DNA of 64,000 bases, taken from the NCBI GenBank assembly GCA_036268615.1, contig DATATV010000155.1:1-64000 (forward strand), read 5' to 3'. A program made the translations under genes and the position numbers. Below, in pieces: positions 59,620-64,000 of this stretch. The notes under the pieces are model-generated. The model did no database searches. It was not told the origin of the DNA and saw nothing but the letters and a program-made list of their open reading frames with translations. Every line of letters starts with the position of its first letter. The stretch's first letter is position 1. The stretch comes from DATATV01 sp036268615. Lineage in GTDB: Bacteria; Actinomycetota; Actinomycetes; Mycobacteriales; Pseudonocardiaceae.

Positions 59620-62073
59620 GTGGTGCAGCAGGATTCACAAGCCGGAACCGACCTGACCGTGCTGGTCACCAAGCTGACGCTGGAGCAGAAGGTCCGGCTG
59701 CTGGCCGGCGCGTCGGCCTGGCGGACCTACGAGGAGCCGGCCGTCGGTCTGCGCGCGATGGTCGCCTCGGACGGCCCGGTCGGTGTGCGCGGCGAGCATT
59801 GGGACGAGCGGGACACCGCGCTCGCGCTGCCCTCGCCGACCGCGCTCGCCGCGACGTTCGACGAGGAGCTGGTCACCCGGCTGGGCGGAGTGCTCGCCGC
59901 GGAGGCGCGTCGCAAGCAGGTGGACATCCTGCTCGCGCCCATGCTGAACCTGCACCGTTCCCCGCTGGGCGGCCGGCACTTCGAGAGTTTCGCCGAGGAC
60001 CCGTTGCTGACCGGCCGGATCGGCGCCGCCTATCTGCGTGGCGTGCAGGCCGGCGGGGTGGCCGCGACGGCCAAGCACTACGTCGCCAACGACTCGGAGA
60101 CCGCCCGGCTCAGTCTGGACGTGCGAATGGACGAGGCCACCCTGCACGAGGTCTACCTCGCGCCGTTCGAGGCGGCGGTGGCCGCGGGCGCGTGGGTGGT
60201 CATGTCGGGTTACAACGCGGTCGACGGCGTCACCATGACCGAGCATCCGCTGCTGACCGAGCCGCTCAAGGGCCGCTGGGGCTTCGACGGCGTGGTCATC
60301 TCCGACTGGGGCGCCGTCCGCTCCATCGCCCCGTCCGCCCGCGCCGCCCAGGACCTCGCCATGCCCGGCCCCGGGCCGTGGGGGGACGAACTGCTGGCCG
60401 CGGTGCGAGCCGGCGCGGTGGCCGAGTCGGCCGTCGACGACAAGGTGCTCCGCCTGCTCCGACTCGCCGGCCGGGTGGGTGCGCTGGCCGGCCACGACCA
60501 GGCCCGAGCCGTCGCCGACTCCACTGTGGATGAACCGGACCGGGTACTGCTGCGCCGCGCCGTCGCGGCCGGAAGTGTGTTGCTGCGCAACGAAGGTGAC
60601 CTGCTGCCACTCGCCGTGCCGGGCACGATCGCGGTGCTCGGCCCCAACGCCAGTGCGAGCCGGATTCAGGGCGGCGGCAGCGCGGGCCTGTTCCCGGCCT
60701 CGGTGGTGTCGCCGCTGGCCGGCATCCGGCAGGCCACTGAGGGCCGCGCGGAGGTCCGGTACGCGGCCGGGGTGCACCTCACCGAGTGGCCGGCCCCGCT
60801 GCACACCGGCAACGCGCGCGACCCGAGGTCGGGTGAACCCGGCGTGCTGCTGCGGGTGCTGGACGCCGAGGGCGCGGAACTGTATGCCGAGCACCGGCTG
60901 CTCGGCCGCATCCTGGAGCCGGCCGGTGGCGAACTCGACGGCGCCGCGAGCATCGAGGTCCGGGCCCTGCTGCGGCCGGACGTGACCGGCAGTTGGCGGC
61001 TGGCCGTCACCGGCCTCGGCCACCTGACGCTCACCGCCGACGGCGTGACCGTCTTCGACGACACGATCGTGGCCGACTCCAGCGACCCGACCGTCGTGCA
61101 CGTCGCGCCGCCATCCCGCCGGATCGACCTGGACCTGACCGCGGACCAGGACGTGGACCTTGTCCTGCACCGCGAACTGAGCGCCGGTTGGGTGGTCGCG
61201 CTGGCCGCCGAAGCGCCCCGTCGCGAGCCGGCCGACGAGTTGACCGCTGCGGTCGCACTGGCCCGCGACAGCGATGTCGCGATCATTGTTGTTGGTACGA
61301 CGGAGGAATTCGAGAGCGAGGGTTTCGACAGGTCTACTTTGGACCTACCGGGCGATCAGGACGAGTTGGTCCGCGCGGTCGCCGAGGTGAACCCGAGGAC
61401 GGTGGTGATCGTCAACGCCGGCGGCCCGGTCGTGCTGCCGTGGCGGGAGCAGGTGCCGGCCGTGCTGCTGAGCTGGTTCCCCGGCCAGGAAGCCGGCGCG
61501 GGCCTGGCCGACATCCTGTTCGGCGTCGCCGAACCCGGTGGCCGGCTGCCCACCACCTGGCCGGCCGCGATGGCCGACGTGCCGGTGTTGAACACGACGC
61601 CGGTGGACGGCGTGCTCGCCTACACCGAGGGCCCGCACCTCGGCTACCGCGCCTGGCTGCGCGGCGCGGCGCGGCCGGCCTACTGGTTCGGCCACGGTCT
61701 CGGCTACACCACCTGGTCCTACGAACAGCTCAGCGCACCCGAGCAGGTGCTGCCCGGCGACCCGTTCGAGGTTGTCGTGCGGGTGCGCAACTCCGGTCAC
61801 CGCGGCGGCCGCGAGGTGGTGCAGGTCTACCTGGCCCGGCCGGACTCGGTACTCGCCCGGCGCCCGGTCCGCTGGCTGGCCGGTTTCGCCGGGGTCACCG
61901 CGGCTCCCGGCGAGACGGTGGACGTGACCGTGCGGGTGGCGGCCCGGGCTGTGCAGCACTGGTCGGCGGCCGAGCACGAGTGGCACACCGAACCCGGCGC
62001 GGTGCGCATCCTGGCCGGCCGCAACGCCGACGACCTGCCGCTGCACACCAGCACCGAGATCGTCGCGGACTGA
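59620..62073 (+). CDS. GH3 beta-glucosidase with inserted PA14-like domain
   Basis: An 817-residue cytosolic GH3 enzyme (no signal peptide), probably releasing glucose from beta-linked oligosaccharides. The barrel domain carries VASDGPVGVRGEHW, MLNLHRSPLGGRHFESFAEDP, KHYVANDSE and the nucleophile Asp in FDGVVISDWGAVRSI near residue 229. The second domain begins around LLRNEGDLLPL, interrupted by a PA14-like module (about 385-520), and the C-terminal fibronectin-III-like domain ends with VRNSGHRGGREVVQVYLARPD. Start GTG 59620; a second GTG follows at 59623. Controlled by operator 2 and converging on its LacI-type regulator with a 5-bp gap. Confidence 0.92.
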   Translation: MVQQDSQAGTDLTVLVTKLTLEQKVRLLAGASAWRTYEEPAVGLRAMVASDGPVGVRGEHWDERDTALALPSPTALAATFDEELVTRLGGVLAAEARRKQVDILLAPMLNLHRSPLGGRHFESFAEDPLLTGRIGAAYLRGVQAGGVAATAKHYVANDSETARLSLDVRMDEATLHEVYLAPFEAAVAAGAWVVMSGYNAVDGVTMTEHPLLTEPLKGRWGFDGVVISDWGAVRSIAPSARAAQDLAMPGPGPWGDELLAAVRAGAVAESAVDDKVLRLLRLAGRVGALAGHDQARAVADSTVDEPDRVLLRRAVAAGSVLLRNEGDLLPLAVPGTIAVLGPNASASRIQGGGSAGLFPASVVSPLAGIRQATEGRAEVRYAAGVHLTEWPAPLHTGNARDPRSGEPGVLLRVLDAEGAELYAEHRLLGRILEPAGGELDGAASIEVRALLRPDVTGSWRLAVTGLGHLTLTADGVTVFDDTIVADSSDPTVVHVAPPSRRIDLDLTADQDVDLVLHRELSAGWVVALAAEAPRREPADELTAAVALARDSDVAIIVVGTTEEFESEGFDRSTLDLPGDQDELVRAVAEVNPRTVVIVNAGGPVVLPWREQVPAVLLSWFPGQEAGAGLADILFGVAEPGGRLPTTWPAAMADVPVLNTTPVDGVLAYTEGPHLGYRAWLRGAARPAYWFGHGLGYTTWSYEQLSAPEQVLPGDPFEVVVRVRNSGHRGGREVVQVYLARPDSVLARRPVRWLAGFAGVTAAPGETVDVTVRVAARAVQHWSAAEHEWHTEPGAVRILAGRNADDLPLHTSTEIVAD

Positions 62074-62078
62074 CCGGG

Positions 62079-63131
62079 TCAGGCGGAGTCGCGCACCACC
62101 AGCGTCGGCTCGAAGATCACCGAGGTGATCTGCTGGTCCGGTTCCTCGATGTGGGCGAGCACCAGGCGGGCCATCTCGGCGGCCATGTCCTCGACCGGCT
62201 GCCGGACCGTCGTCAACGGCGGCCGGCAGCCACGGGCGGCGCTGCTGTCGTCGAAGCCGACGACAGCGACGTCCTCGGGGACCCGGCGGCCGTGGTCGCG
62301 CAATACGGCGACGGCGCCCTGCGCCATCAGATCGTTGGCGACGAACACCCCATCCACGTCGGGCTGTTCGGCGAGCAGTCGTTCCATCGCCTGCTCGCCA
62401 CCCAGATGGGTGAAGTTGCCCTCAACGCTCACCACGAACGGCTGGCCGTGTCTGGCCATCGCGTCCCGAAATCCGATCAGCCGATCGTGCCCGGCCGGCA
62501 CGTTGCGCGGGCCGGAGATGGTGGCGACCCGCTGGCAGCCCCGGGCGACCAGGTGGTCGGCGGCGAGCTTCGCGCCCTCCTGGTGGGCCACGTCGACGTA
62601 GCTGACCTTCGACTGCCGGGTGGGGCGGCTGAACAGCACCGTCGGCACTTCGGCGTCGGTGAGCAGTTGGGGGAGTGGGTCGTCCGGGTGGATGGAGATG
62701 AGCAGCACGCCGTCGATGTGGTCCTGGCGTAGCTGGTTGACCAGCCCGGCGCGGGTCTCGGTCGAGTCGACGAGCATCAGCACCGGGTGCACCTTGCGCT
62801 TGCCGAGCACGCCCAGGATGCCGCTGACCACGCGGCCGAAGAACGGGTCGCTGAACACCGTGCCGGGGAACGGGTCGTCCGGATTGTGGCGTTCCGGTTC
62901 GGAGACGACCAACGCGACCGCGCCGGTGTGCCGGGTGACCAGCGATCGAGCCGCGCGGTTGGGCACGTATCCGGTGGCCGCGATGGCCTGCTGGACGGCC
63001 TCCTGGATCTCCGGATCGACGTTGCGGACCCCGTTGACGACGCGCGACACGGTCGCCCGCGAGACGCCGGCAACCCGGGCGACGTGCTCCAGCGTGGGTG
63101 GCCGGGAGGTCGGAGACCCGCTGCTGCTCAT
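62079..63131 (-). CDS. LacI family repressor of the beta-glucan genes
   Basis: A 350-residue LacI/GalR regulator. Helix-turn-helix TLEHVARVAGVSRATVSRVVNGVRNVDPEIQEAVQQAI (about residues 11-50), then the periplasmic-binding-like effector domain with LVTRHTGAVALVVSEP, DGVLLISIHPDD, GCQRVATISGPRNVPAGHDRLIGFRDA, DGVFVANDLMAQGAVAVL and VAVVGFDDSSAARGCRPPLTTVRQP. Start chosen at ATG 63131 because a longer frame from 63179 would read through the operator at 63152-63165. The same operator core precedes the two glycosidase genes, so it likely represses them and itself until an oligosaccharide binds. Confidence 0.92.
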   Translation of the reverse strand: MSSSGSPTSRPPTLEHVARVAGVSRATVSRVVNGVRNVDPEIQEAVQQAIAATGYVPNRAARSLVTRHTGAVALVVSEPERHNPDDPFPGTVFSDPFFGRVVSGILGVLGKRKVHPVLMLVDSTETRAGLVNQLRQDHIDGVLLISIHPDDPLPQLLTDAEVPTVLFSRPTRQSKVSYVDVAHQEGAKLAADHLVARGCQRVATISGPRNVPAGHDRLIGFRDAMARHGQPFVVSVEGNFTHLGGEQAMERLLAEQPDVDGVFVANDLMAQGAVAVLRDHGRRVPEDVAVVGFDDSSAARGCRPPLTTVRQPVEDMAAEMARLVLAHIEEPDQQITSVIFEPTLVVRDSA

Positions 63132-63151
63132 GCTTGTCTTTGTAGCACGCA

Positions 63152-63165
63152 CGAGAGCGCTCTCC
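63152..63165. promoter_or_regulatory. LacI-type operator 3 (autoregulation)
   Basis: CGAGAGCGCTCTCC, containing the 12-bp perfect core GAGAGCGCTCTC (63153-63164) shared with operators 1 and 2. It lies 21 bp upstream of the repressor start. Confidence 0.75.
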
Positions 63166-63408
63166 GAACCATTCGACACGCCCCGGTCGTGATTTTCGGC
63201 TCAGCCGACCCCGTCAGGTGCGGTAGTCGGGCCACCACCGGTCGGCCGAATCGCGAATTCGAATCCCACCGGACGCATTCACATACCGCGCCGGCCGGCC
63301 GGGCGGGCAGGGTCCAAAGACCGTCAAGGCAGCCGAAGAATCGTCCGATATGGACGTCATCCGCGGTCACCCGTCGGGTGCCGGACGCCACCGCCAAGGA
63401 GCCCGTAG

Positions 63409-64000
63409 ATGTCCTCAGTCAGTCCTGCCGCCCGGCGGCTCGGCGTGGCGATCGGGGTGGCCGCCCTCGGTGCGTTCACCCTGGTCGGCCTGCCGACCAC
63501 AACCCAGGCCGCCGCGCACGCCAACGCGGTGCCGGGGCTGGGCCAACACATCGCGGTTCCGGCCTACATCCCGCTGACCGATGGCGTTTCGTGGAACCAA
63601 CTGTCCAGCGGCTCGGCGCAGTTGGGCCTCGTCATCGCCAACGTGGCCAGCGGACCGGGCGGGGCGGCGGACCCCGGCTGGCAGACCGTGATCAACGCGA
63701 CGCGGGCCGGTGGGGCGACCGTGCTCGGCTACGTCGACACCGGTTACTTCGGTTTCGCCGGCGCGCAGACCGCACTCGGCCGGACGGATGCGACTTCGTG
63801 GCTGGTGCAGGCCGAGCAGGACGTCAACCGCTGGTATGCGTACTACGGCGCCTCGATGGGCGGAATCTTCTTCGATGACGCGGAGAACGTGTGCGGGCCG
63901 ACCGCGACCGGCCAGCAGTACGTGACGCTGTATCGCGAACTCAGCGACTACGTGCACACCTTCCATCCGGGTTCGGTGACCGTGCTGAACCCGGGCGTCG
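63409..64000 (+). CDS. Secreted spherulation-specific family 4-like protein (3' end beyond window)
   Basis: At least 197 residues with no stop before the window ends. N-terminal signal peptide (RRLGVAIGVAALGAFTLVGLPTTTQAAA). The mature part has IAVPAYIPLTDGVSWNQL, LGLVIANVASGPGGAADPGWQTVI, GATVLGYVDTGYFGF, DVNRWYAYYGASMGGIFFDDAENVCG and LYRELSDYVHTFHPGSVTVLNPG, which match the spherulation-specific family 4 TIM-barrel-like pattern; related proteins act on surface polysaccharides such as galactosaminogalactan. Start ATG 63409 after AAGGAG. The 277-bp gap before it contains the repressor operator but no obvious GAGAGCGCTCTC near this start. Confidence 0.8.
   Translation, partial: MSSVSPAARRLGVAIGVAALGAFTLVGLPTTTQAAAHANAVPGLGQHIAVPAYIPLTDGVSWNQLSSGSAQLGLVIANVASGPGGAADPGWQTVINATRAGGATVLGYVDTGYFGFAGAQTALGRTDATSWLVQAEQDVNRWYAYYGASMGGIFFDDAENVCGPTATGQQYVTLYRELSDYVHTFHPGSVTVLNPGV

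Noticed and set aside
1..64000. CRISPR arrays, tRNA or rRNA genes, insertion sequences, integrases, phage genes
   Set aside because: No regularly spaced repeats, cloverleaf-like segments or transposase/integrase motifs were seen on reading both strands; a covariance-model search was not possible here.

Overview
The window is high-GC DNA with GTG/TTG starts, translationally coupled operons, a SARP/AfsR-type regulator, a stand-alone bacterial nitric oxide synthase, lipobox-bearing solute-binding proteins and LacI/TetR/IclR switches. This fits a soil Actinomycetota genome, probably Pseudonocardiales-like; that placement is inferred from gene style only. No tRNA, rRNA, CRISPR array, transposase, integrase or phage gene was seen.

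Layout. 0-6.2 kb: a PAC2 protein, a DipZ/CcdA-thioredoxin fusion, a small membrane protein, an APC permease and an alpha/beta hydrolase. The first ~1.75 kb prefers CTC leucine codons while the rest prefers CTG, so a recombination or assembly junction may lie inside dipZ. 6.3-15 kb: a long acyl-CoA dehydrogenase, the PAPS-forming genes cysD and cysNC, and divergently an operon of SnoaL-like protein, DUF1214-like protein, SDR and sulfotransferase. Two palindromes of the KstR type (TAGAAC-N2-GTTCTA) sit in its control regions, suggesting lipid- or steroid-responsive sulfation. 15-20 kb: a nitric oxide synthase oxygenase, a tyrosine-phosphatase-like protein and a SARP-NB-ARC-TPR regulator. 20-23.7 kb: a 23-residue ORF with a strong ribosome binding site, two large hairpins, and a TetR-controlled esterase/hydrolase operon.

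24.1-56.1 kb is the main object: 29 genes in five transcription units around one IclR regulator (37.7 kb). They encode a Dpp-type importer with two binding lipoproteins, an MFS carrier, two pairs of metallo-beta-lactamase-fold proteins, two MmgE/PrpD proteins, a flavin monooxygenase, a flavin dehydrogenase, a dihydropyrimidinase-like hydrolase, a cyclase-family hydrolase, a double nitrilase-fold protein, an isochorismatase-fold hydrolase, an Asp/Glu-racemase-fold protein, a triple RidA protein, a class III CoA-transferase and several serine hydrolases. Upstream of each unit lies the same element: two GTGGAAC-like boxes 20-21 bp apart, several copies with an inverted GTTTC between them. I read this as one undescribed IclR regulon for uptake and breakdown of an unidentified, probably amide- or imide-containing compound.

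56.2-64 kb: a secreted two-enzyme glycoside hydrolase (GH16 plus TIM barrel with two discoidin domains), an intracellular GH3 beta-glucosidase and a LacI repressor, tied together by three GAGAGCGCTCTC operators. The window ends inside a secreted spherulation-specific-family-4-like protein.
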